Assembly (NCBI RefSeq): GCF_050908995.1
Contig: NC_135120.1
Location: 2,245,433-2,309,432 of the forward strand
DNA: 64,000 bases
Reading direction: 5' to 3'
From: Andrena cerasifolii
Lineage: Eukaryota > Arthropoda > Insecta > Hymenoptera > Andrenidae
Shown: piece after piece, positions 54,276 through 64,000 of the stretch
Position numbering within the stretch: position 1 is the stretch's first letter
How the letters are laid out: the number at the start of each line of letters is the position of its first letter
Translations under genes and position numbers: made by a program
Notes under the pieces: generated by a model
Seen by the model: only the letters and a program-made list of their open reading frames with translations
Told to the model about the DNA's origin: nothing
Database searches by the model: none

Positions 54276-54745
54276 CGATGTTAGTAACTAAGGGGGAGAA
54301 ACAAGTATGTCACTCATATTTCTCCAAATATTCCTGGAACTATTCATTTACACCAAGTTCAACTAAAATGTATTTATACATTATAAATAATACTATATGA
54401 TATGTATAAGCATTAACATTAATGTATCGAACGATTAAACATTGAGAATAAAAGAGAATTCATTCGGCATAGAAAATCATTTGCAAACCCACGGCCAGAT
54501 GTTACTAATTGCTTGATATCTCGAGTTCTATCAATCATAGTTAATAATAATTTCTACTGGGCGGTTAGTGTAAATGTTGTTAATATTATTTGTCATATCA
54601 ATAGCCACTGGAATGGATATTTTAGCAGAAAATCCATTTTTGCCGAAGAATTTGTTGGATTTTGCAATTGTAATTAACCGTCGACCTTGTTTTGATCGGG
54701 GTATATCATTTCTCGAAGTCTAGGTGGGGAGCTCACGGAGCTCTA
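54276..54745. other. AT-rich spacer
   Basis: No gene, repeat or signal supported. Confidence 0.4.
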
Positions 54746-54749
54746 TGTA

Positions 54750-54860
54750 CTCAGTTGTCGTCGGTCCTCCGGGCCTGGGGGACCTCCGGGGACCCTGTAG
54801 CTGCCGAGCCACCTGGACCTACTGGACTTCCTGGACTTGCTGGGGACCTGGTCAGGGTTT
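54750..54860 (+). pseudogene. Collagen-like Gly-X-Y fragment
   Basis: One frame reads PPGPTGLPGLAGD, with further Gly-Pro-Pro codons in a second frame just upstream. This suggests a collagen exon remnant with a frameshift. It is short and GC-rich, followed by a C-run, so a chance match cannot be excluded. Confidence 0.3.
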
Positions 54861-54905
54861 CAACCCGGGTCCATCCCCCCCCCCCCCGAAGCTGCTGAGC
54901 CACCT

Positions 54906-55173
54906 GCAGAGGCGGATTCAGGAGCCTTTCTTGGAGGGGGCGAATTATGTAAAAGTACATAAATACATTTTTCAACCATCTTTCACAATATTTAAAATTT
55001 GCTTGTAACTTATATTTTAATATCTCTATCCGATACTGTAGCCTAAATAATTAAATTGACAATAATTATTTATACAGAATAATACACAATGTCATAATAT
55101 TTTTCTATTTCATTACTCTTGGAAGGGGGGGGGGCGATCTCCCTTATCGCCCCACCCTCTGGAGCCGCTCATG
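54906..55173. repeat. hAT-like MITE
   Basis: Starts CAGAGGCGGATTCAGGAG; the right end inverted reads CATGAGCGGCTCCAGAGG. Both are followed inwards by a G-rich run and AT-rich sequence, as in CAGAGGCGGAT-type hAT MITEs. No clear 8-bp duplication. It directly follows the collagen-like fragment. Confidence 0.5.
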
Positions 55174-56056
55174 GTCATTGGTCTGCAAATCAGAGGGCTA
55201 AAGAGGGATGCCTATCTGCAGAGATAGCAGTGAGACTATTTTCAACGAACTTTGAGTGAAAATTTTTCATTTTTTAATTTTTCTGTATGCTATCGAACAA
55301 AATGATTGCTGTAGCGGGCATTGTGACCACGCATACATACTTATTGTTAGTATTCGTGAATAGTAACATTTAATGCGTGTGTTCCCAAATGTTTAATACA
55401 CGTAGAAAAATACAATGAATAAATTTTAAATTCGCGATAGGAGTTTTAATATCGCGTTTCAAACATTCTAAACTTCTTTTCTTTAATTTCACAATAATTC
55501 GGGATGCTTAAGGATGAACTTCAGCAACATTCAAAATAAGCAAAATCTTTGAAAATTGGAGGCATCAATCTTTATACAATAGTAAAACCCTCCGCAAAAT
55601 TTAAGAAAAATTGATTCGGTAGTTTTCAAATTATTTAACTTTCAATTTAACATGTATTCTTATGGGAAAACGCAATATTGAGAATATAACTACAAAGTTA
55701 CGAGTGAAATAATAGGCCAAAGTTTTTTAAATCTTGTGTACAGAAAGATCAAACTCTGAACAAAATTGTCACAAAAATTCCGGACAATTCATTCGATGGT
55801 TTTTGAATAATCGAAAGAAAATAACACGGAAAACTGTTTTTTCTTGGATTGTCAGCTGAGTAACTGTGAAAGTGCGGCAACGCCGCAACCAGCTCTAGAG
55901 GCGGGAATATTTGAAACACATTACTGCGTTTTGTTCCATATTCGTGGCAGTGTCTGCGATTTTTAATGAAAATGCGTAATTATCAGTATATAGACATGTG
56001 AATATAATTTTCATATTCATCTTTTGTCAAGAAGTAGAAAATTTCCTTGCAATATA
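55174..56056. other. AT-rich spacer
   Basis: No ORF or repeat that I can support. Confidence 0.45.
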
Positions 56057-57190
56057 CAGGGTGTCCCACTAAGGAGTGGACAGCGCGATATCTCTTAAAG
56101 TATTGTCGATAAAAATATAAAAAAAATAGGGAATTGCATGGTTCGAGGGGGCCCATTTATTAGCGCGAACGAATTTTGTTTTCGATTATTATTTTAAAAG
56201 ATACGATGGTCAAGTTCGGTTTTTCAAATGGAACTATTTTTTTTGAAGACCTGAGTTGATAGTGCGTTCCAAGACAAATTCAATAAGCTTTAATGTATAC
56301 ACTTTATTTCCACTGGTTTTTAAGATATTGCGATTGCAAATTTACTGATTTTCACTGCAAGAAACCCCTCTGAAATGGCAAAAACCGGGGGCGGTCTTAC
56401 TGGCGCCACGGGTGGCACTGCCTGTTGAAATGGATACTTACCTGCCAAAGGTCTACGCCAGAAATGGCAGGCCCAAAGGCTGGATAATTCTTTTCCGTCA
56501 GAAATGCTACTTAGGTAGGTACATCTGCGGTATCGAGAAGCGCATCGTTACTTTTATTTCGCACTTGCTTCTACGCTCGGATGGCCGGTTCTTTTGGGAG
56601 GGATGCAACTTGGATTGGTTCTGATACAATCTGCTCCCTATGGTTGAAATTTAGTCTAGCAACTTTCACTCCTCCTAACCTAACCAATCCAACTTGCATC
56701 CCTCCCAAAAGAACCGGCCATCCGAGCGTAGAAGCAAGTGCGAAATAAAAGTAACGATACCTACCTAAGTAGCATTTCTGACGGAAAAGAATTGTCCAGC
56801 CTTTGGGCCTGCCATTTCTGGCGTAGACCTTTGGCAGGTAAGTATCCATTTCAACAGGCAGTGCCACCCGTGGCGCCAGTAAGACCTTGCAGTGAAAATC
56901 AGTAAATTTGCAAGCGCAATATCTTTAAAACCAGTGGAAATAAAGTGTATACATTAAAGCTTATTGAATTTGTCTTGGAACGCACTATCAACTCAGGTCT
57001 TCAAAAAAAATAGTTCCATTTGAAAAACCGAACTTGACCATCGTATCTTTTAAAATAATAATCGAAAACAAAATTCGTTCGCGCTAATAAATGGGCCCCC
57101 TCGAACCATGCAATTCCCTATTTTTTTTATATTTTTATCGACAATACTTTAAGAGATATCGCGCTGTCCACTCCTTAGTGGGACACCCTG
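56057..57190. mobile_element. 1.13-kb near-perfect palindromic element
   Basis: Both arms, about 560 bp each, are inverted copies from CAGGGTGTCCCACTAAGGAG at the tips to AACCGGCCATCCGAGCGTAG near the centre (about 56640). The main difference is about 33 extra bases in the left arm (about 56368-56400). TATA flanks both ends (56053-56056 and 57191-57194), consistent with a TA or TATA duplication. The mirrored ORF present in both arms (starting MALPVEMDTY) follows from the palindrome and is not called as a gene. Confidence 0.85.
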
Positions 57191-57194
57191 TATA

Positions 57195-57534
57195 GGTAAG
57201 TTTATTTACTGATATCTGATAAAACAGGGCTCGAAAAAGTTCTGAAACTTTTATTTTTTAAAAATAATCTGTAAGAACTTATACATATGTTTTGTTTAAG
57301 AAAGTATCTGTTCTTGTGGAATTTTTATTGAAAGAAATGTTACCCTTAGGAACTTCTTTAGAAAGTGTTCTCATGGAACAGATATTTTAGAACCTATATA
57401 ATAAAAGTTTCATGGAAACAGTTATATTAGAACATTTATTAAAAAAGGTTCCATAAGATAAAGAAAAGTACTAAACTATTAGGTATGTACTAGTTTTATT
57501 TAACTATATATATTACCATATTCGTCGTATTTAT
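57195..57534. other. AT-rich spacer
   Basis: Contains loose repeats of TTCTTTAGAAAG and GGAACAG(A/T)TAT. No gene is supported. Confidence 0.4.
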
Positions 57535-58345
57535 CGCTTACCTGAGCCGGGAAATTCCGAATAGCTCTTTGCGACGTTAATTTGAAAGCGACCATCTTAA
57601 AATTCTCGAAGCTCGGGCATCACCGCTATCCAGCGCTCGCTGGCAGCTTCGAACGCCGGACCGGTGCGAGAAGTGCCTTCTCGCATGTTTCGCGACATTC
57701 AATTTCTCTTACAAGCCTATCATTATATTATCCTTAAATTGATTCCGCCCTTATCGTTGATTTCGTCCTATTGTTCACCTACACTACTTTGCTCTAGGTA
57801 TTATCGGTTTACTCGCCCGCTTCTTTGCGCGTTAGAATTTGATCTGAAAACAATCGCACGGAATAGTCTTCCGTGTAGACTTCTCGCGCCTCAGATTTCA
57901 TATTTATTTATTTACGCACGCCTAAAGGTGGAATCTGACGGTACGTGAATCGGCGACCTTTGCGCGCGAATCGCCGAACCCACGTGCGTTGAGAACGCTC
58001 ATGGCTCGCCGACTCAAGCTCAGCAAGCCGACCTGCCGCGCCTGGGCGAGCCGAGCAAGCAATAAATAAATATGAAAACTACGTAGAGCAAAGTAGTGTA
58101 AGTGAACAATAGGACGAAATCAACGATAAGGGCGGAATCAATTTAAGGAAAATATAATGATAGGCTTGTAAGAGAAATTGAATGTCGCGAAACATGCGAG
58201 AAGGCACTTCTCGCACCGGTCCGGCGTTCGAAGCTGCTAGCGAGCGCTGGACATCGGTGATGCCCGAGCTTCGAGAATTTTAAGATGGTCGCTTTCAAAT
58301 TAACGTCGCAAAGAGCTATTCGAAATTTCCCGACTCAGGTAAGCG
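57535..58345. mobile_element. Inverted-repeat element, about 265-bp arms
   Basis: Arms 57535-57800 and 58080-58345 are inverted copies with tips CGCTTACCTGAG(C/T)CGGGAAATT. The loop of 280 bp is GC-richer. No ORF beyond mirror images. Class unknown. Confidence 0.75.
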
Positions 58346-58880
58346 AGCCGGGCGCTCCGTTTTTATGGCCGGTTTACCACTCGCACCTCAGATTACCGTA
58401 CGAAGGTTTGAAAACAATGTGTCGACTGGTCTCGTACCCGTCTCAATTTCAATAATTTTAGCTACGATAGGGTTGGCTTGATTTTTCGCCACCTGCGTAT
58501 CAAAGCACACAAAAGTGGCGTGTCGTTTCAAAAGATGATATTAACGTATGTCACCCCATAGTGGCGCACACCGGGGTCAAGAATATGGTTCCAAGTTGGA
58601 ATACGTTACTGCTACCTCAATTTCGAAAATAATGTGGGTTAGTCCGTTGTTTGCTCTCACTGTCTCAATTAACGATATTACGCATAAAATTAGTAGCACG
58701 ATTGAAAGCCCGTTTCGTTAAAAGTAGTCCGATTTAATTTTTGTTTTGCCAATTTAATCGGAAGAATACAAGGAATCCATTGCTGTCACTTGAATGACAG
58801 AATGATGAATTTTAAAAAAATCATTATATAAAGTATTTAAATAAACAGTTTGCAAAGGCTTGTCGCAACAATTATGGTTA
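58346..58880. other. Spacer with dispersed repeat, copy C
   Basis: 58705-58850 matches the repeat at 7400-7560 and 31190-31320 (TTAAAAGTAGTCCGATTTAA; GGAATCCATTG). The rest is unassigned. Confidence 0.45.
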
Positions 58881-59298
58881 TGAGGGGTGAATGGAATAAT
58901 GACGACTACAGTCTCTTTCACCACACTCCTTTTAATACGCGAGAAAAGGTGATGCTCTGCGAATCAGAGTAGTAACAATTTATTAAACGGCGCGAGTCGA
59001 TGCCACTAAAGACAGTTCCACAGAGTGAGTGAGGGCGCGCGTCACCTCTGGAGGCTATTTATACAGCCCTCTCAGAGGGACGCGTCCCTCAAGCGACGCC
59101 GAAAACGCGCGGCAAATTTTGGCGCGAAAAGCGCGTCCCCGCGCTGGAAAAACCCAGACCTGGGCGAGCCTGGCTGCCAGATGCCTACGTGGCCATAGCC
59201 TGACTCACCCAGGCCCACGGGGGAAAACCCAAGCGTACACAAAGGTACAGAAAAGTCGCGTCTCCAATATGGAGGCGAAGTAACAAACAACCGCTACA
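58881..59298 (-). repeat. Gypsy 3' LTR
   Basis: 418 bp, nearly identical to 63468-63885. A purine tract precedes it on the minus strand (complement of about 59299-59312, a G-run). Confidence 0.92.
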
Positions 59299-59327
59299 TC
59301 ACCCCCCCGGTAGTAATTAACCCTAAA

Positions 59328-62300
59328 TTACGAGAACCCAACCTGCAGTCTATCCGGAAATTTAACTCTTCTACCGAAACGAGTAACAAAACGTACCGGC
59401 GTAGTTAAATCCGGTGCAGGTACCAACGGTAACGCGTTTCGAATAACCGGCGGAACTACAGGTAGTCTTGTGTCCATATTTCGCGGTGTCGCAGCATCAG
59501 GTAGAACAGGCAATACCTGAGTGCGATCTAGCTGGATCGGAATATCATCCGCTATAACGAACGCTGGCTTAAGTCTATTTATTGATATAACCTTATGTCT
59601 ACCCTTAATATCTATTGTAAACGTCTTATCACCACGACTAATAACATCATACGGCCCATCGTATGGCTGTTGCAAAATAGTTTTCGCCGCGTCATGCCTT
59701 ATAAAAACACGCTTACACGTTTCAAGTTCTTTAAAGACAAACACGCGGGGTGTGCCATGCCGAGACGGTGCAGACGGTCCAATATTGCGGAAATGATCCC
59801 GTAATCCATTGACAAATACGGCGGTATCGGAAATTGCTGATGGCGCTAAAAATTCGCCCGGCAATCGTAATGACTCGCCAAACACCAGCTCCGCCGAAGT
59901 CGATAAAAGATCTTCCTTCCAGGCTGAGCGGATCCCCAGCAAAATGGTCGGAAGAACCTCCGTCCACCGATCATTTTGGTAGCACCGAATGGCAGCCTTG
60001 AACTGGCGGTGGAACCTTTCCACCATGCCATTAGCCGCAGGATGGTAAGCCGTGGTATGGAAATGAGTCGAGCCTAGTAAAGCGTTTAGCTCTTTAAAAA
60101 GGTACGACTCAAACTGCCGTCCCTGGTCCGTGGTCACACGCAGCGGGGTCCCGAATCGGCAGATCCAACCCTCAAAGAAGGCTCGTGCAACCGTGGCTGC
60201 CTCCTGATCGTATAGCGGAATCGCTTCTGGTCACCGCGTAAAACGATCAACGCACGTGAGGCAATACCGATATCCCTCAGACACCGGTAGAATTACAATA
60301 TCAATGTTCACGTGCTCGAATCTCGCCGATGGTTGAGGAAACGATCCCAAAGGTGCAACAACGTGCTTATGGACTTTTGACCGCTGGCATGGGACACAAG
60401 CTCGAGTCCATTCCCGACAATCCGATTTACACGACGGCCAAACATAACGCTGCGTTATCAATTTAACCGTCGCTTTGATCCCCGGGTGAGACAGTCCGTG
60501 GAGGGTATTGAAGACGAGCTGACGAAAAGGAAGTGTCAGGAAAGGCCGCACCCTCTCAGTCGATGTGTCGCACCAAATACGGCTGGATGATCCTGGAATC
60601 GACACGTGCTCCAGTGCCAGGCCAGAATCCCTCAGCAAAAATGATTGCAATTCCGGATCCATAGCTTGTGATGCCGCTAACGCTTCAAAGTTCACCGTCC
60701 TCTCCAGAGTTTCAAGCCTAGATAATGCGTCAGCTACCACATTATCCGGACCAGCAATATGACGGATGTCGGTGGTGAATTGGCTCACAAAACTCAAATG
60801 TCTGATTTGCCTCGGAGTATGCTTATCTGGGCTACTATCAGTGGTTTATGGTCAGTAAAAATTGTGAAAGTTCTACCTTCCAACAAATGTCTGAAATGTT
60901 TAATCGCTTTATAAATGGCCAACAACTCTCGATCAAACGTGGAATAGTTCCGTTCCGTTGTCGACAGTTTGGTGGAGAAAAAAGCTAACGGTTCCCAATT
61001 ATCACCAATCTGCTGCTGCAAGGCGGCGCCCACCATGGTGCTCGATGCATCGCAAGTAAGCGTCACATTTGCATTGGGCTCGGGATGCGCCAACAAGGTG
61101 GCCCGCGAAAGACCCTCCTTGCACCGGCGGAACGCGTCGCGAGCTTCAGCCGTCCATTCGACCGGGGTGCTCCCCTTAATATTATTTCCCAGGAGATCGT
61201 TCAGAGGAGCCTGTGCCTGCGCCGCCTTGGGCATGAAACGCCTATAAAAGTTTAACATGCCCAAGAACCGCCGCAACTGCTTTGCTGTAACCGGCTCTGG
61301 AAAATTGTTAATGACGTCCACTTTTTCCGTTCCCGGACGCGACCCCAGTTCCGACACTACGTAACCAAGGAATTTAACCTCTGTTTTACCGAAAACGCAC
61401 TTACTCGAATTAATAACTAGGTGATATTTACACAACCGGTTAAACACAATTTTCAAATGTTCTAAATGTTCCAACTCTGACGTAGATGCTATTAAAATAT
61501 CGTCAATGTATGCGTAACAAAAGTCCAATCCCCGCAACACCTCGTCGATGAATCTTTGAAACGTCTGGGCAGCATTGCGGAGACCAAACGACATGAATGG
61601 GAATTCGATTAAACCAAAAGGTGTTGTAATCGCTGTCTTCGGGATGTCTTCTTCCGCCACTGGGATTTGATTGTAAGCGCGCATCAAATCTATCGTGGAG
61701 AAAATCTTCTTGCCCCTCAACGACTGCGCGAAATCTTCAATGTGGCGGATGGGGTAGCGGTCAGGTATGGAACGTGCATTAACGCCACGATAATCACCAA
61801 CCGCTCTCCACAAATCCACACCGGAACCTTTAGGCACCAAATGCAGTGGAGAGGACCAGCAACTTTTCGACGGCCGCGCTATTCCCAAGCGCATCATCGT
61901 CTCAAACTCCTTTTTAGCAAATTGGAGCCTATCCGGTGCAAGTCGTCTAGGCTTGCAAGCAACGGGAGGCCCCGGCGTTGTTTTAATATGGTGACACGTG
62001 TTATGATTTACCTCAACGGGCGTGCCTCCAGGTTTCGTAAGGTCCGGATATTTCCGCAACAATGTATGGTAGACGGACTCGCTTGCCACCATCTTGACCG
62101 ATGCCACCTCGTGCCGAACCGTGGTCCCTTTCGACCGCATGGTCGTAGTTGAATCGATGAGGCTCTGGTTGCGAATATCCACCAGAAGACCAAAGTGCGC
62201 CAAAAAATCGGCCCCGATAATTGGTTTGGAGACGTCCGCCACTACAAATCGCCAAATAAAATCTCGACGCAGACCCAGATTCAGCGTAATCGTCGCTGTA

Positions 62301-62539
62301 CCATAAGTCGCGATCAAGGTTCCGTTTGCCGCGGAAAGTTCATAGTCCGATTTCGGACCATGACTGATCACAAATTTTCGGGGAACAACACAGAGGTCCG
62401 CGCCGGTGTCGACCAAAAACTGCGTATTAGTGCGCCGATCGAGCACAAAAAGACGGCGGAATGTCGGGCCGGAGTCGCTAGCCGACATCAACGACCGCCC
62501 CGAGCGTTTCCCTGGCTGTACGTGCAGGGCTCGATGCAC
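59328..62539 (-). pseudogene. Gypsy pol: protease, RT, RNase H, integrase; one frameshift and one stop
   Basis: Starts overlapping gag by about 50 nt in another frame, as if made by frameshifting. Protease: FLVDTGADLCVVP. RT: FSTIDLMRAYNQIP, PFGLIEFPFMSFGLRNA and CYAYIDDILIAS (YIDD). RNase H: LTCDASSTMVGAAL and YSTFDRELLAIYKAI. A one-base shift near 60835 ends the first frame. The integrase continues with HGLSHPGIKATVKLI (H2C2), VNIDIVILPVSEG, VTTDQGRQFES and AYHPAANGMVERFHRQF, broken by a TGA at about 60231 where the family usually has Trp. Only these two lesions are visible. Confidence 0.9.
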
Positions 62540-63363
62540 CGATGGGCCTTATTCGCGTACTTCGCGTGGTACCAGCACATGCCGTTTTCTGCGTGCTCCC
62601 TGGATCTCGAACGCGGCCTGGAAAAACTCCGCGGACGACGCGAACGCCCCTGGTCGTACCTACGGAAGGGTTCATCCCTCCGGGAATGACGCAACTCATC
62701 GATCTGGGCTCTCATAACTTTCGTCTCCTCCTGGAGGGAAACGAGGAGTTGCAGCATTCTCTCCGCCACCATATCCATGGAACTAGAGTTTGTCGACGGA
62801 CCAGGACGCGATGATTCGGCAACCACTGGCCGTCCGGGAATGGTGTCCAAGATGGCGTCCGCTAACTCAGCCGTCTTATCCAGCAACGTGTCCTTTTGCG
62901 TTGCTAAGATAGCTTGAACACTAGTGGGTAAACGTCCCAACCATAGCGTCCTCAACAAAGGCTCCGAAACGTACGTCCCCGCCAAGCTTCGTAAATGTCG
63001 CAGGAATTGTGAGGGTTTCCGATCCCCCATTTCCTCACGCTCGAGCAACTGACGGGTCTTCTGCTCTTGTGATACGCACACGCGACTAATCAATTCGGCT
63101 TTCAATTTTTCGTATAGACCCGTCTCCGGTGGATCTAATAACACGTCCCGCACTTCCGTCATGTAACGCGGTCCTAACGCTCCGGTAACATAACTTGACT
63201 TAATCGCGTCGGAGACGATCCCAGCCGAGAGGAAATTTCTTTCCATAATACAGAACCATAGTTCTGGGTCGCTCGGCGTAAATTCTGGGACTCGGATCCC
63301 TACTCGATTTGTCGGATTCGCGGGAAACAAGGACGCTCCGTCAGTTTCACTATTTTGAGCCAT
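62488..63363 (-). CDS. Gypsy gag (291 aa)
   Basis: An intact frame. It opens with a capsid-like region (VPEFTPSDPELWFCIMERNF, about 25-45) and KPSQFLRHLRSLAG (about 125). After an Arg/Ser-rich stretch (about 235-265) it ends with the Cys/His motif MCWYHAKYANKAHRCIEPC (about 263-281), CHCC-type rather than the usual CCHC. This pattern is characteristic of the CsRn1 clade. Gag packages the element RNA into particles in the cytoplasm. Confidence 0.9.
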   Translation of the reverse strand: MAQNSETDGASLFPANPTNRVGIRVPEFTPSDPELWFCIMERNFLSAGIVSDAIKSSYVTGALGPRYMTEVRDVLLDPPETGLYEKLKAELISRVCVSQEQKTRQLLEREEMGDRKPSQFLRHLRSLAGTYVSEPLLRTLWLGRLPTSVQAILATQKDTLLDKTAELADAILDTIPGRPVVAESSRPGPSTNSSSMDMVAERMLQLLVSLQEETKVMRAQIDELRHSRRDEPFRRYDQGRSRRPRSFSRPRSRSREHAENGMCWYHAKYANKAHRCIEPCTYSQGNARGGR

Positions 63364-63467
63364 GGCGCTAAATGTCTAACACAGTCTTTGAAGTACAAAG
63401 TTTTTCACACAAGCACGAAATTGCAGCACTATCACCTTCGCGTCAGATCACGTCGGGGTCACCACTT

Positions 63468-63885
63468 TGAGGGGTGAATGGAATAATGACGACTACAGTC
63501 TCTTTCACCACACTCCTTTTAATACGCGAGAAAAGGTGATGCTCTGCGAATCAGAGTAGTAACAATTTATTAAACGGCGCGAGTCGATGCCACTAAAGAC
63601 AGTTTCACAGAGTGAGTGAGGGCGCGCGTCACCTCTGGAGGCTATTTATACAGCCCTCTCAGAGGGACGCGTCCCTCAAGCGACGCCGAAAACGCGCGGC
63701 AAATTTTGGCGCGAAAAGCGCGTCCCCGCGCTGGAAAAACCCAGACCTGGGCGAGCCTGGCTGCCAGATGCCTACGTGGCCATAGCCTGACTCACCCAGG
63801 CCCACGGGGGAAAACCCAAGCGTACACAAAGGTACAGAAAAGTCGCGTCTCCAATATGGAGGCGAAGTAACAAACAACCGCCACA
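63468..63885 (-). repeat. Gypsy 5' LTR
   Basis: 418 bp, followed by GTTA (63886-63889). It would hold the promoter on the minus strand. Confidence 0.92.
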
Positions 63886-64000
63886 GTTAAATAATTGAAA
63901 AAAGAAAAATTAAGTAAACGTAAAATTTGGTAAAATTTCCATCATTAGAAGGGGATAATTTGTCCCCATTTTATGGCGCAAATTGCATTCCGTTATCTTT
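63886..64000. other. Flanking sequence to window end
   Basis: AT-rich flank beginning with the GTTA duplication. Nothing else is supported. Confidence 0.5.

Larger units (their letters stand above)
58881..63885 (-). mobile_element. Ty3/gypsy retrotransposon, probable CsRn1 type
   Basis: Two 418-bp LTRs (58881-59298 and 63468-63885) begin TGAGGGGTG and end ACA, flanked by the 4-bp duplication GTTA (58877-58880 and 63886-63889). Order on the minus strand: gag, protease, RT, RNase H, integrase, as in gypsy. Inside the 5' LTR the minus strand reads TGGTGACCCCGACGTG, a primer site I associate with tRNA-Trp in CsRn1. The gag Cys/His motif is CHCC-like, the CsRn1 hallmark. I count about two LTR differences, so the insertion is recent. 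Confidence 0.92.

Noticed and set aside
56412..56867. ORFs starting MALPVEMDTY on both strands
   Set aside because: They are mirror images forced by the palindrome and have no known motif.

Overview
The window is arthropod genomic DNA, most likely from a hymenopteran insect such as an ant. The evidence is the mix of arthropod-type transposable elements, AT-rich spacers and an insect-style MADF gene. Species is not determinable. I recognise no intact conserved host gene. Nearly everything with coding signal is a transposable element (TE) or a TE-like gene.

Region 1 (about 1-20,000) is a three-level nest. An element with long inverted arms (969-18975) was split by a Ty1/copia retrotransposon (1115-17943, minus strand, 271-bp LTRs, 5-bp duplication TAAAT). 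The copia gag-pol was then split by a 12.2-kb insertion (3015-15170) flanked by TTAA. Removing the insertion and one TTAA restores one copia frame. The insertion carries a 908-aa plus-strand protein that joins a Mutator-like transposase core to a YqaJ-type nuclease. It also holds a tandem array of about 145-bp multi-hairpin units, a recurring palindromic module, and several exon-like pieces with good splice sites.

Region 2 (about 20,200-31,500) has a hAT element with an uninterrupted 633-aa BED-finger transposase (20910-25146), two members of a foldback family with CCCTGATA ends, a MADF-domain gene (minus) beside a hairpin element, and small terminal exons, one with a Gly-Arg-rich tail.

Region 3 (about 33,000-42,620) is a non-LTR retrotransposon of the I/R1/LOA type (plus strand: RT, RNase H, C-terminal Cys-rich region, poly-A). 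It is split by a BEL/Pao retrotransposon (35620-42086, minus) with a 5-bp ATTCC duplication. The BEL coding region is badly broken.

Region 4 (about 43,200-51,900) has a decayed Helitron (minus) split by a Tc1-like element (43610-45236) whose transposase has one premature stop, a TA-flanked MITE, a 220-aa conserved-looking ORF, and a decayed TTF-finger hAT gene.

Region 5 (about 52,000-64,000) has a possible solo LTR, a collagen-like fragment, a 1.13-kb near-perfect palindrome, another long inverted-repeat element, and a young Ty3/gypsy element of probable CsRn1 type (58881-63885, minus, 418-bp LTRs, GTTA duplication).

All three LTR retrotransposons, the Helitron, the Tc1 element and the TTF-hAT remnant lie on the minus strand. 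A plus-strand transcript would be antisense to all of them, so a piRNA-cluster role is a testable idea, not a conclusion.
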